From NCBI GenBank assembly GCA_039197065.1, contig JBCCUL010000038.1, positions 1 through 64,000 on the forward strand: DNA of 64,000 bases, given 5' to 3'. The notes below the pieces were generated by a model. It had not been told where the DNA came from, searched no databases, and saw only the letters and a program-made list of their open reading frames with translations. The position numbers were made by a program, and so were the translations under genes. Origin of the DNA: JANQPX01 sp039197065 (lineage in GTDB: Bacteria; Pseudomonadota; Alphaproteobacteria; Geminicoccales; Geminicoccaceae). The stretch's first letter is position 1. Each line of letters begins with the position of its first letter. Below are positions 1 to 9,463 of the stretch, piece by piece.

Positions 1-2
1 AG

Positions 3-128
3 GCCGACGTCACCGAATATGTGCCTTACTATTCCGTCAACGAGCAGGCCCGCTGGGCCCACGCCGCCGCTCCGGCCGCACCTTCCGCGAAGATCGCCTC
101 CGCCGCCGGCCTGTTCTCCAAGTCCTGA
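3..128 (+). CDS. C-terminal fragment of an unidentified protein
   Basis: An open frame runs in from the left window edge and stops with TGA at 126-128. Forty-one residues are visible; the last part is Ala/Ser-rich and ends in GLFSKS. It is followed by a convincing intrinsic terminator at 168-197, which supports this being the true 3' end of a plus-strand gene. There is not enough sequence to assign a family. Confidence 0.6.
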   Translation, partial: ADVTEYVPYYSVNEQARWAHAAAPAAPSAKIASAAGLFSKS

Positions 129-167
129 TCCCGTCTCGCCCCGTCACCCCCGAGGTTACCCCCGCCT

Positions 168-197
168 GCGCCCGTGCCCGTCACGGGCGCCTTTTTT
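168..197 (+). terminator. intrinsic terminator of the left-edge gene
   Basis: A perfect 9-bp GC-rich stem (GCGCCCGTG at 168-176 paired with CACGGGCGC at 182-190) is followed by six T residues at 192-197. It lies 40 bp after the stop codon of the left-edge gene. The remaining bases up to the next gene at 432 hold no other feature I recognise. Confidence 0.85.
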
Positions 198-431
198 GCA
201 ACGACGCCAAAAACCCACATCTTCCGCTCTCTTTCCACACGCCCCATCATGCCACCAAAATCTTCACGAGCATGACACATGCATGGTTAAGTCTTCGTAA
301 ACCGGTAGCAATCCCTTAACAGGTAAGACCGGCCAGAACGCCGGAAGGCTCTTTCCACTGGATGCCGCGCATGGCGCTTCCTAAGATGACTGTAATTTAC
401 AAGAGGTCATTGATTAGAGGAGGCGTTTCTC

Positions 432-1133
432 ATGGACGTCAAAGCCATTCAAAAGGCTTTGAAAAAGGCCGGTTTCAAGTCCGGACCCATCGACGGCATT
501 CGCGGCCGGCGGATCATCGCCGCAATCAAGGCGTTTCAGGCGGCGAACGGGCTGGATGTCGATGGCATCGTCGGCCCCAAGACCGCGGCCAAGCTGTTCG
601 GAAAGCCGGGTGCCGAGCCGGCCAACCGCATCCCGCATACCATGCCCTGGCTTCAGGAAGCCTTTCACCTGATCGGCACTGAAGAGGAGCGGGGCGCCGG
701 CTCGAACGAGGCCATCCTCGGCTGAGCGAAGGCCCTGCGCATCGACTACCGCAGCGACGAGATACCCTGGTGCGGCCTGTTCGCCGCCCATTGCATCGGC
801 TCTCAGCTCACCGAAGAGCCGCTGCCGACCATTCCGCTGCGCGCCAAGGCGTGGGAGAAATTCGGATCAAAATGCACCCCGCAGCTGGGCGCGGTCATGG
901 TGTTCTGGCGGGTGAGCAAAACCGATGGGCGTGGCCATGTCGGTTTCTACTGGGCCGAAGACGAGACGACCTATCACATCCTGGGCGGCAATCAGAGCAA
1001 TGAGGTCAACGTCTCACGCTACAAGAAGGACCGCTTTCTTCGTGCGAGATGGCCGGACACCGCTTTGCAGCCTACCGGCATCAAGCAACAGGCCAATGCG
1101 CGCGGCCGATTGCTGGCCGCCATCGACGACTGA
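432..1133 (+). pseudogene. peptidoglycan-binding, TIGR02594-type endopeptidase-like protein interrupted by an in-frame TGA
   Basis: One continuous frame of 234 codons runs from ATG 432 (preceded by a GAGGAGG ribosome site) to TGA 1131-1133, broken only by TGA at 723-725. Residues 1-58 are a peptidoglycan-binding domain 1 (LDVDGIVGPKTAAKLFG is typical). The downstream part, with IPWCGLFAAHCIGSQL and GHVGFYWAEDE, matches the NlpC/P60-like TIGR02594 family, which carries a Cys and a His in these segments. The TGA falls in AILG-stop-AKAL, where family members have Trp (TGG), so a single G-to-A change explains it. As read, translation yields only the binding domain and a short tail. It could be a real recent pseudogene, a sequencing error or readthrough. 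Confidence 0.8.
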
Positions 1134-1196
1134 CCCCCGAGCCGGGGGCCGCAGATATATGGCATGTCCGAAATGAGTGAATTGTGATCGAGACGA

Positions 1197-1601
1197 TCAG
1201 CCCGCCAGGAGGCTGACATTGGCGCTCTTAATCCACCCGGCTTTGCACAGCCCGGCATAAGCTGTCCGGTCGGCGACCGGGGTCGACACGCCGCAGTCTT
1301 CCAGATCGCCGTCGCCATAGATCACGCCGATCCAGCCGCGCGCCTGGTCGCATAGCCAGACGATCTTGCCGCCCGTGAGCTGATCCACCTGTTCAGCCGT
1401 CGCTGCAGGGGCGGCGCGCACGGCGGCTCGGCCCAGATCCTCGACCACGATGCCGGCGCTGCATGAGTCCAGCGTCGCACTGCCGCCGATCTTCACCGAT
1501 TGTGCCATAACGGCATCCGTCCGATCGCCGACGGCGCCTGCGCCGAGGAGCAATGCGATGCCCGTCAGGAGAAGATATGGCTTAGCGCCAGGACCCGGCA
1601 T
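1197..1601 (-). CDS. secreted SH3-like domain protein
   Basis: A predicted exported protein of 134 aa. The N-terminus has a hydrophobic signal segment (YLLLTGIALLLGAGAV) and the mature part contains a bacterial SH3-like stretch (VRAAPAATAEQVDQL then IVWLCDQARGWIGVIY), plus several Cys residues that could form disulfides outside the cytoplasm. I chose the ATG at 1601 because it puts the signal segment near the N-terminus; an upstream ATG at 1661 would add 20 polar residues, and neither start has a strong ribosome site. Such domains usually bind cell-wall or protein ligands; the specific role is unknown. It is transcribed convergently with the broken peptidoglycan-binding gene. Confidence 0.6.
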   Translation of the reverse strand: MPGPGAKPYLLLTGIALLLGAGAVGDRTDAVMAQSVKIGGSATLDSCSAGIVVEDLGRAAVRAAPAATAEQVDQLTGGKIVWLCDQARGWIGVIYGDGDLEDCGVSTPVADRTAYAGLCKAGWIKSANVSLLAG

Positions 1602-1673
1602 GAGCTTCGAAACCCGATCATTGAACCGTCGCCGATCACTATAAGCCGCTGCGCCATCCAAAAAAAAGCCGGA

Positions 1674-3623
1674 TCAATCCAGGTTCTCGATCATCAGGTC
1701 CGAGAAGCCGTCTGCCGGTTCGAAACCGAAGACACGGCCGTAAAAGGCGAGTTCGGCGCGGCGCACGGCGTGGATTGTCTCGGCTTTCCTGAACCCGTGC
1801 TGCTCCCCCTCGAAGGCGAGATAGGCGACGGGAATCCCTTTTTCACGCAGGGCATCGACCATCATCTCCGCCTGGTTCGGCGGGACGATCACATCCTCCA
1901 GGCCCTGAAAGAAGATCATCGGGCTTTTCAGCCCATCCACATGATGGATCGGCGAGCGCGCCTTATACAGGTCAACCCTGCCCGGGTAGGGCCCGATGAG
2001 GTTGTCGAGATAGCGGCTTTCGAATTTGTGGGTTTCCTTGGCCAGCGCCTCGAGATCGCTTACGCCGTAATGGCTGGCGCCGGCGCTGAAAACGTTGTGA
2101 AAGGTAAGCGCCGCGAGCGTCGTGAAGCCGCCTGCGCTGCCCCCGGTGATGGCGAGGCGGGCTGGATCGGCTTTGCCGGCATCGGCCAGATATCGAGCGG
2201 CTGCGACGCAGTCCAGCACGTCGACCTCACCCCAGCGGCCGTTCAGCCGTTCGCGATAGGCGCGGCCATAGCCCGTGCTGCCGCCATAATCGACATCGAC
2301 CACGGCGAAACCGCGCGATGTCCAGAACTGGTTGGCGAGATTGAACTGGCTGGACGTATTGCCGGTCGGCCCGCCATGACTCTTCACGATCAGCGGGGGC
2401 GGCGGCGCGCCGGGCGGTGACTTGTACTCGGGATTCTTCGGGGCGTAGTAGAAAGCGTAGGCGGTGACGCCGCCTTCGCTCGGAAAGGCGATGGCTTCCG
2501 GGATCGAGATCAGGTCCGGGCTGATCATCAAAGCGCCCGCTGTCTTCAGAACGCTGTGACGGCCGCTTTCCGGATCGAGACTGATGATCGCGGCCGGCTT
2601 GTCGGCAGCGCCGACGCGCAATACGGCGCGGCCGGCTCCGAAGGACAGGCTTGAGATGGAACTGTAGGGGAGGTCGATGGGGGTGAGCTTGCCACTAGAC
2701 GCCTCGATGATGGCGAGATGCCAGACGCCATTTTGGGTGTAGGCGGCAAGGATCCGGTCCTCGCTCAGAAAACCGTAAGTCCTCTGGCCGAACCCCCAGG
2801 CGGGGACCGCGAACTCGGCGTCCATCGGACAAAGCGGCTGCACGCCGTCCGCCCCATGTCGGTAAACATTCCACCAACCGCTTTCGTCGGAGACGTAATG
2901 GAGCACGCCTTCCGGCGAGAAGCAGGGCTGGGCGATCGAGATGTCGGCGCCGCCTGCTATCGGTTCAATGTCGGTGACGGTGCCGTCATCTGCGACCTTG
3001 CCGAGCCACAGCGTTGTGCCATCCCAGGGCATGTTGGGGTGGTCCCAGGACAGGAAGGCGAGTTGCCTGCCGTCGGGTGAAAGACGGGGTGCGGCGAAGA
3101 AGTCATGACCGGAGGCGACGATCGCGCCCTCATCCTCGCCGCTTTCGAGGCCGATCCGGACGATCGTGTTCACGGCCTCGCCGTCGCCCCGATGATCCTC
3201 GCGCACCGCGTAGACGAAACCACGTCTGGGCAGGACCGCAAAGTCGGCATAGCGCAGCTTGCGCTCGCTTTCGGGCGTCAGGGGCTCAGGCGGTGAGCCT
3301 GGTCTCAGGCGATAGAGGCGCTGATCGGCGAAATTGACGGCAAGGAGGATGCCGCCCTCGGCCGCGAAAGCGCCGCCGCCATATTCGTGCACGCGCGTGC
3401 GAACATTGAAGGGTGCTGGCGTCAGATCGTCGATGGCGACGCCATCGGCTGAACTTGCCATGGCTCTGACCACCACGGTGCGCCCAGCCTCCTCCGGTCG
3501 CGATTCCAGCCAGTAAACGTCACCGAAGTCGACGCTCGACGCGCCGAGGCCGACTTGGGCTTCGGTCAGGCTTTCCGGTGTGATCGGTGATGACCAGGTC
3601 CCATAGCCTGCGGTCGTCGTCAT
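1674..3623 (-). CDS. S9 family peptidase (prolyl oligopeptidase / acylaminoacyl-peptidase type)
   Basis: A 649-aa serine peptidase of clan SC. The N-terminal ~390 residues look like the beta-propeller of S9 enzymes, and the C-terminal ~250 residues form the alpha/beta-hydrolase domain. The nucleophile elbow is GGSAGG near residue 495; the catalytic Asp is likely in GLEDVIVPPNQ and the His in FEGEQHGFRK. A conserved oxyanion-region sequence KSHGGPTGNTS lies before the nucleophile. There is no signal peptide, so it probably acts on short peptides in the cytoplasm. Length is normal for the family. It is divergent from the radical SAM gene, with 126 bp between the start codons. The exact substrate class cannot be read from the sequence. 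Confidence 0.9.
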   Translation of the reverse strand: MTTTAGYGTWSSPITPESLTEAQVGLGASSVDFGDVYWLESRPEEAGRTVVVRAMASSADGVAIDDLTPAPFNVRTRVHEYGGGAFAAEGGILLAVNFADQRLYRLRPGSPPEPLTPESERKLRYADFAVLPRRGFVYAVREDHRGDGEAVNTIVRIGLESGEDEGAIVASGHDFFAAPRLSPDGRQLAFLSWDHPNMPWDGTTLWLGKVADDGTVTDIEPIAGGADISIAQPCFSPEGVLHYVSDESGWWNVYRHGADGVQPLCPMDAEFAVPAWGFGQRTYGFLSEDRILAAYTQNGVWHLAIIEASSGKLTPIDLPYSSISSLSFGAGRAVLRVGAADKPAAIISLDPESGRHSVLKTAGALMISPDLISIPEAIAFPSEGGVTAYAFYYAPKNPEYKSPPGAPPPPLIVKSHGGPTGNTSSQFNLANQFWTSRGFAVVDVDYGGSTGYGRAYRERLNGRWGEVDVLDCVAAARYLADAGKADPARLAITGGSAGGFTTLAALTFHNVFSAGASHYGVSDLEALAKETHKFESRYLDNLIGPYPGRVDLYKARSPIHHVDGLKSPMIFFQGLEDVIVPPNQAEMMVDALREKGIPVAYLAFEGEQHGFRKAETIHAVRRAELAFYGRVFGFEPADGFSDLMIENLD

Positions 3624-3749
3624 CCAGTCGTCCTCCGCTCGTCGCGCTCGTTGGAAACCGGCAGCTTAGTCCGATGCGCACTGGGGTAAAGCACCGATCG
3701 TATCCGATTATGTTCTTGATTTGTTCTTTTTGAGGTCTACACTTTTCTC

Positions 3750-4841
3750 ATGATGGACGAGATGATCGACAAGCTTGCGGATCGGCCTGTGAAAGGCCGC
3801 GGCGCCGCCATCAATCCGAAGCCGCGCTTCGACCAGCTTGGTCAGGAGCCATTCGATGACGGCTGGGATTCGCTGGCGCTGATTCTTGAGGAAGAGGGTC
3901 GGCCCGAGACCGAGGTCAGCCCGGATCGAAGCCGTTCGGTGATCGCGAAAAACCAATCGCCGGACATTCCGTTCGACCAGTCGATCAATCCCTATCGTGG
4001 CTGCGAACATGGCTGCATCTATTGCTATGCAAGGCCGAGTCACGCCTTCCTCGGCCTTTCGCCGGGCCTGGATTTCGAGACCAAGCTCTGGGCAAAGCAT
4101 GACGCCGCCGAATTGCTGGTGAAGGAGCTGGCAAGGCCGAATTACCGCTGCTCGTCGATCGCGCTCGGCGCCAACACGGATCCTTACCAGCCGATCGAGC
4201 GCAAGCTCAGGATCACGCGCAAGATCCTGGAGGTGCTGGCGCGCCATGATCATCCCTTGACGATCGTCACCAAGTCGGCGGCGGTTACCCGCGACATCGA
4301 TATCCTGGCGCCCATGGCGGCAAAGGGCCTGGCCGCGGTCGCCCTTTCGATCACCACACTCGACCCCGTGCTGTCCAGAAAGATGGAGCCGAGAGCTGCT
4401 GCGCCGCATCGGCGACTGGATGCGCTTCGGCAATTGGCAGACGCCGATATTCCGACCGTCGTCATGGTGGCGCCGATCATTCCGGGCCTTACCGATCACG
4501 AAACGGAGGCGATCATGGAGGCAGCAGCCGAGGCCGGCGCCTGGTGGGCGACCTACACGCTTTTGCGCATGCCCCACGAGATTAAGGAGCTATTCAGAAA
4601 CTGGCTGCTACATCATGAACCGTTGAAGGCCGAAAGGGTGCTCTCGTTGCACCGGCAATGCCGAGGCGGTCGCTTGAACGATCCTCGCTTCGGTCATCGC
4701 ATGCGCGGCGAGGGGACCTATGCCGAACTGATCGCCAAGCGTTTCATGCTGGCGAGGAAGAAACACGGTCTCAACAGGAAGGTTCCGTCTTTGCGGAAGG
4801 ACATCTTCAAGAAACCGGGCGACCAATTGAGGTTGCTTTAG
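3750..4841 (+). CDS. PA0069-type radical SAM protein
   Basis: A 363-aa radical S-adenosylmethionine protein. The [4Fe-4S] motif CxxxCxxC is in RGCEHGCIYCYARPSH near residue 90. It is followed by GANTDPYQPIERK and by TKSAAVTRDIDIL, which are typical of the SplB-related PA0069 family. The member function is not established experimentally to my knowledge; a relation to spore photoproduct lyase folds is known but alphaproteobacteria do not sporulate. The start is a double ATG at 3750. It precedes the SUF operon by about 450 bp, which may matter because the protein needs an Fe-S cluster, but co-transcription is not shown. Confidence 0.9.
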   Translation: MMDEMIDKLADRPVKGRGAAINPKPRFDQLGQEPFDDGWDSLALILEEEGRPETEVSPDRSRSVIAKNQSPDIPFDQSINPYRGCEHGCIYCYARPSHAFLGLSPGLDFETKLWAKHDAAELLVKELARPNYRCSSIALGANTDPYQPIERKLRITRKILEVLARHDHPLTIVTKSAAVTRDIDILAPMAAKGLAAVALSITTLDPVLSRKMEPRAAAPHRRLDALRQLADADIPTVVMVAPIIPGLTDHETEAIMEAAAEAGAWWATYTLLRMPHEIKELFRNWLLHHEPLKAERVLSLHRQCRGGRLNDPRFGHRMRGEGTYAELIAKRFMLARKKHGLNRKVPSLRKDIFKKPGDQLRLL

Positions 4842-4866
4842 AGCTATTGCGTTTGGGGGCAGGGAT

Positions 4867-5118
4867 ATGGCGACAGCTGAAAAATTGGATAAAAAGATAT
4901 CGCGCGGCAAGGCCCGGCTTGAAATCGAAGGCGATGGCAAGACGCTTTCCGTGCAGCTCGATCGCGTTGGATTTCGCCGCCTGATTCAGACACTTGAACA
5001 ACTTGCCGAAACCGGCGAACCGCAGACTTTCGAGAAGTCGGGCCGCGGTCCAGCGAGGTCGGGCAGAAGCGATAAAATCACTCATCCACAAAGGCTGGTG
5101 TTCCGTATAAGTAATTGA
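4867..5118 (+). CDS. hypothetical protein, 83 aa
   Basis: A small basic soluble protein that starts 25 bp after the radical SAM stop codon, preceded by an AGGG-like ribosome site. The central part (GKTLSVQLDRVGFRRLIQTL) could form beta strands and a helix, and the C-terminus ends in LVFRISN. No transmembrane segment, signal peptide or recognised catalytic motif is visible. The layout faintly recalls small Imm32-type immunity proteins, but I do not have enough to claim it and no toxin gene is adjacent. Coding is supported mainly by tight spacing to the upstream gene and protein-like composition. Confidence 0.55.
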   Translation: MATAEKLDKKISRGKARLEIEGDGKTLSVQLDRVGFRRLIQTLEQLAETGEPQTFEKSGRGPARSGRSDKITHPQRLVFRISN

Positions 5119-5250
5119 TAGTGGCGCCATGGACGGCCCGCCTTTGATCTAGTCTTTTTCTAAGCTAGCGCGCAGCCTCCCGAATTCCCGACATTTTCCT
5201 ATGATTGCGCTTGACAATCAGTCGGGGATGGACACATCTAGGATCAATCA

Positions 5251-5265
5251 GGACCGAATTGGTCC
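5251..5265. promoter_or_regulatory. perfect palindrome upstream of the SUF operon, possible operator
   Basis: GGACC-GAATT-GGTCC is a perfect inverted repeat 28 bp before the GTG start of the Rrf2-type regulator. Rrf2 proteins bind imperfect palindromes in their own promoters, so autoregulation here is plausible. A TTGACA hexamer at 5211-5216 could be a -35 element but no good -10 lies at normal spacing. Confidence 0.35.
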
Positions 5266-5292
5266 CTATTTCCAGGTGGTGGGGTAAAAGGT

Positions 5293-5796
5293 GTGTTCCG
5301 GCTGAGCAAACTCGCGGATTACGGCATCGTGATCATGACCAATCTGGCGCGCCGGCCGGATCGGCAGTTCAGCGCTGCCGAGATCGCGACCGAGAGCCTG
5401 ATCCCGCAGCCGACCGTGAGCAAAATCCTGAAAATGTTGACCAAGGCCGAGCTCCTGACGTCTCACCGTGGCGCCAAGGGTGGTTACGGCCTCTCGCGCG
5501 CCGGCAGTGAGATTACGGTTGCCGAGGTGATCACGGCGATCGAGGGACCGATAGCGCTCACCGCCTGTATCGAAGAGGGCTCGGGCGCCTGCGATATCGA
5601 AAGCCTATGCCCGGCGCGCGCCAATTGGCAGCGCATCAACGACGCCATCCGTGGCGCTCTGGACGGAATCAATGTCGAGGAGATGGCGCTCGCCATCCCC
5701 GAAGCGTTCGGGGCGCCCGAAGCCTTTGCGACACCGGTGGAAGCCGGTGGTCTGACTGAAAAGCGAGTAGCGGCCGACACGGCCGAGATCGGGTAG
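5293..5796 (+). CDS. sufR: Rrf2 family Fe-S-sensing regulator of the SUF operon
   Basis: A 167-aa winged-helix Rrf2 regulator of the IscR/SufR type. It begins with a GTG (FRLSKLADYGIVIM is the typical N-terminus). The DNA-binding helix region is residues 26-50. Three Cys at 92, 100 and 106 (ACIEEGSGAC and ESLCPARANW) are arranged like the [2Fe-2S] ligands of IscR. This protein probably reports Fe-S status and represses or activates the downstream suf genes. It is the first gene of the cluster, 12 bp before sufB, and a perfect palindrome at 5251-5265 is a candidate autoregulatory site. The symbol follows the usual naming for alphaproteobacterial SUF-associated Rrf2 regulators; it is unrelated to cyanobacterial SufR. 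Confidence 0.9.
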   Translation: MFRLSKLADYGIVIMTNLARRPDRQFSAAEIATESLIPQPTVSKILKMLTKAELLTSHRGAKGGYGLSRAGSEITVAEVITAIEGPIALTACIEEGSGACDIESLCPARANWQRINDAIRGALDGINVEEMALAIPEAFGAPEAFATPVEAGGLTEKRVAADTAEIG

Positions 5797-5808
5797 GAGA
5801 GAACACCC

Positions 5809-7254
<1,446 letters not shown>

Positions 7255-7333
7255 ACGCGCGGCGTTCACCGGAGATTTGCCTGAGACTGTGTAAGGCTGT
7301 TCGAGACACGTTTTGAGGGTTTGAGGGACAGAA

Positions 7334-8098
7334 ATGCTGAAGATCGAGAATTTGGAAGCCGGGGTCGAAGAGAAGCAGATCCTGAAGGGTCTGAACCTGG
7401 AGGTGAAGCCTGGCGAGGTGCATGCGATCATGGGGCCGAACGGCTCCGGCAAGAGCACGCTTGGCTACATGCTCGCCGGGCGTGATGGCTATGACGTCGC
7501 TGGCGGCAGCGTTCTCTATGAGGGTGAGGATCTTCTCGAGATGGAGCCGGAGGAGCGGGCGGCAGCTGGCATCTTCCTGGCGTTCCAATATCCGGTCGAG
7601 ATCCCCGGCGTGGCCAATATGTACTTCCTGAGGACGGCGCTGAACTCGATCCGTCGTGAGCGCGGCGAGGATGAGATCGACGCGGCCTCTTTCCTGAAGA
7701 TGGTGCGCGAAAAGGCCAAGGTGGTCGGCGTGAAGCCCGAGCTCTTGAAGCGCGCCGTCAATTTCGGCTTCTCCGGCGGTGAGAAAAAGCGAAACGAGAT
7801 CCTGCAGATGGCCGTGCTCGAGCCGAAGTTCGCGATTCTCGATGAAACCGACTCAGGCCTCGACATCGATGCGCTCAGGACGGTCGCCGACGGCGTCAAT
7901 CAGCTGCGTACGCCTGACCGCGCCATGGTTGTGATCACTCACTATCAGCGTCTGCTGGACTATATCCAGCCGGATGTCGTCCACGTCATGCTGGATGGGC
8001 GCATCGTGCGCTCCGGCGGGAAGGAACTGGCGCTCGAACTCGAAAAATCCGGTTATGCCGGCTTCGAAGGCGGCGCTGTCGCCCAGGCGGTGGCCTGA
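7334..8098 (+). CDS. sufC: Fe-S cluster assembly ATPase SufC
   Basis: A 254-aa ABC-type ATPase that drives conformational change in the SufB-SufD scaffold. Walker A is GPNGSGKST near residue 36, the ABC signature is FSGGEKKRNEIL, and Walker B with catalytic Glu is AILDETDSGLD. The switch His is in VVITHYQRLLDYI. There are no membrane segments, as expected for a SUF ATPase rather than a transporter. The start ATG has a GAGGGA ribosome site. It ends 2 bp before the sufD start, suggesting translational coupling. Confidence 0.97.
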   Translation: MLKIENLEAGVEEKQILKGLNLEVKPGEVHAIMGPNGSGKSTLGYMLAGRDGYDVAGGSVLYEGEDLLEMEPEERAAAGIFLAFQYPVEIPGVANMYFLRTALNSIRRERGEDEIDAASFLKMVREKAKVVGVKPELLKRAVNFGFSGGEKKRNEILQMAVLEPKFAILDETDSGLDIDALRTVADGVNQLRTPDRAMVVITHYQRLLDYIQPDVVHVMLDGRIVRSGGKELALELEKSGYAGFEGGAVAQAVA

Positions 8099-8100
8099 CC

Positions 8101-9450
8101 ATGATGGAACGCGCGCCCAAGAACCGCAATCTCACCCCGCCGGACGCCTATGCCGGCATCTTCGCCGAAGCGCTAGCCACTTTGCCCGGTGCCGAGACAC
8201 CGGTGGAAGAGGTCCGAAAAAAACAGTTCAAAAGCTTCGAAAAAACAGGCTTTCCAGGTCCCAAGGTCGAGACCTGGAAATACTCGCCTCTCGGCGACAT
8301 CGCCAGGACGGCATTCAGGCCGACCTCGCCGGAGAGCGCAGCAAGCGTTTCGCTTGAGGATTACCTGATCCCAGGCGACGACGTCACCCGATTGGTCTTC
8401 GTCAATGGCGAAATCGACCGCGAACACTCCGATCGTCTTCTTTCCATCGGCGGCGTCACCATCGGCAGCCTAAGTGACGCCCTGACGGCAGGCGCCATCA
8501 GCGCCGACGATCTCCTGACGGTCGACGACGAGGAACGGGGTTTTGATGCTCTAAACGCCGCCTTCGCCGATTGCGGCGCCGTCATCAAGGTCGATGCCGG
8601 CCAATCAGCGCCGGGACCGGTGCAAATTCTTTTTGTGAGCGGCGGCAATCAGCCGGAACGCATGATCAACCCGCGCATCGTGATCGAACTCGGCGCAGGT
8701 GCTAGCCTCGACCTGATCGAGACCCACGTCTTCGGGGACGAGTCGGGCCTGCTCACTAATCTCATCACCAGAGCCGACGTCGGCAGCGGTGCTACCCTTC
8801 GCCACGATCGCCTGCAGATCGGCAATACCGAGGGGCGGTTCATCGGACGCTTCGACTGTGATGTCGACGCCAACGCCAAGCTCACCCAGACTCTCGCCAC
8901 CCTTGGCGGCGGCTTCGTCCGCAATGAGATTACCGCGCGGCTGATCGGCTCTGAGATTGAAGCACAGTTCAACGGTCTCTATCTCACCCGCACCGGTCAG
9001 CATATCGACAATGTCCTGAAGATCGATCACACCGCGCCCGGCAGTGAGAGCGATCAATATTTCAAGGGCGTGCTGGACGGTCGCGCCAAGGCGGCGTTCG
9101 CCGGCAAGATCCACGTGCATCAGCCGGCCCAGCAGACCAATGCCTATCAGACCAACAACAATCTGCTGCTCTCGCCTGATGCCGAGATCAACACCAAACC
9201 CGAGCTTGAAATCTACGCCGACGACGTGAAGTGCTCCCACGGCGCCACGGCGGGCGAACTGGACGAGCGCGAGCTCTTCTATCTGCGCTCGCGCGGTCTC
9301 GACCCGGAAACGGCGCGCACCATGCTGACCTTCGCCTTCGCCGACGAGGTGCTCGAGCGCTTCGCAAGCACGGCGCTGCTTGACCAGGCTAAGCAGGAGA
9401 TGCTGCGCTGGCTTCCAGGCGGCGACATCCTTGCCGACATGGACGTTTAG
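8101..9450 (+). CDS. sufD: Fe-S cluster assembly protein SufD
   Basis: A 449-aa SufD, the partner of SufB in the SufBCD complex, required for iron entry to the scaffold. Typical segments are KVETWKYSPL near the N-terminus, the beta-helix core, and the C-terminal KCSHGATAGELDERELFYL and RSRGLDPETARTML. The start is a double ATG two bases after the sufC stop. The conserved His in SHGATAG, paired functionally with a SufB Cys in other organisms, is present. It is the fourth gene of the operon and 13 bp before sufS. Confidence 0.96.
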   Translation: MMERAPKNRNLTPPDAYAGIFAEALATLPGAETPVEEVRKKQFKSFEKTGFPGPKVETWKYSPLGDIARTAFRPTSPESAASVSLEDYLIPGDDVTRLVFVNGEIDREHSDRLLSIGGVTIGSLSDALTAGAISADDLLTVDDEERGFDALNAAFADCGAVIKVDAGQSAPGPVQILFVSGGNQPERMINPRIVIELGAGASLDLIETHVFGDESGLLTNLITRADVGSGATLRHDRLQIGNTEGRFIGRFDCDVDANAKLTQTLATLGGGFVRNEITARLIGSEIEAQFNGLYLTRTGQHIDNVLKIDHTAPGSESDQYFKGVLDGRAKAAFAGKIHVHQPAQQTNAYQTNNNLLLSPDAEINTKPELEIYADDVKCSHGATAGELDERELFYLRSRGLDPETARTMLTFAFADEVLERFASTALLDQAKQEMLRWLPGGDILADMDV

Positions 9451-9463
9451 GCAGGAGGCTCGA

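Noticed and set aside
1500..2420. A 306-codon plus-strand frame opposite the S9 peptidase
   Set aside because: Overlaps a conserved peptidase and has no recognisable features.
5211..5244. TTGACA as -35 with TAGGAT as -10 for the SUF operon
   Set aside because: The spacing is 22 bp, too long for a normal promoter.
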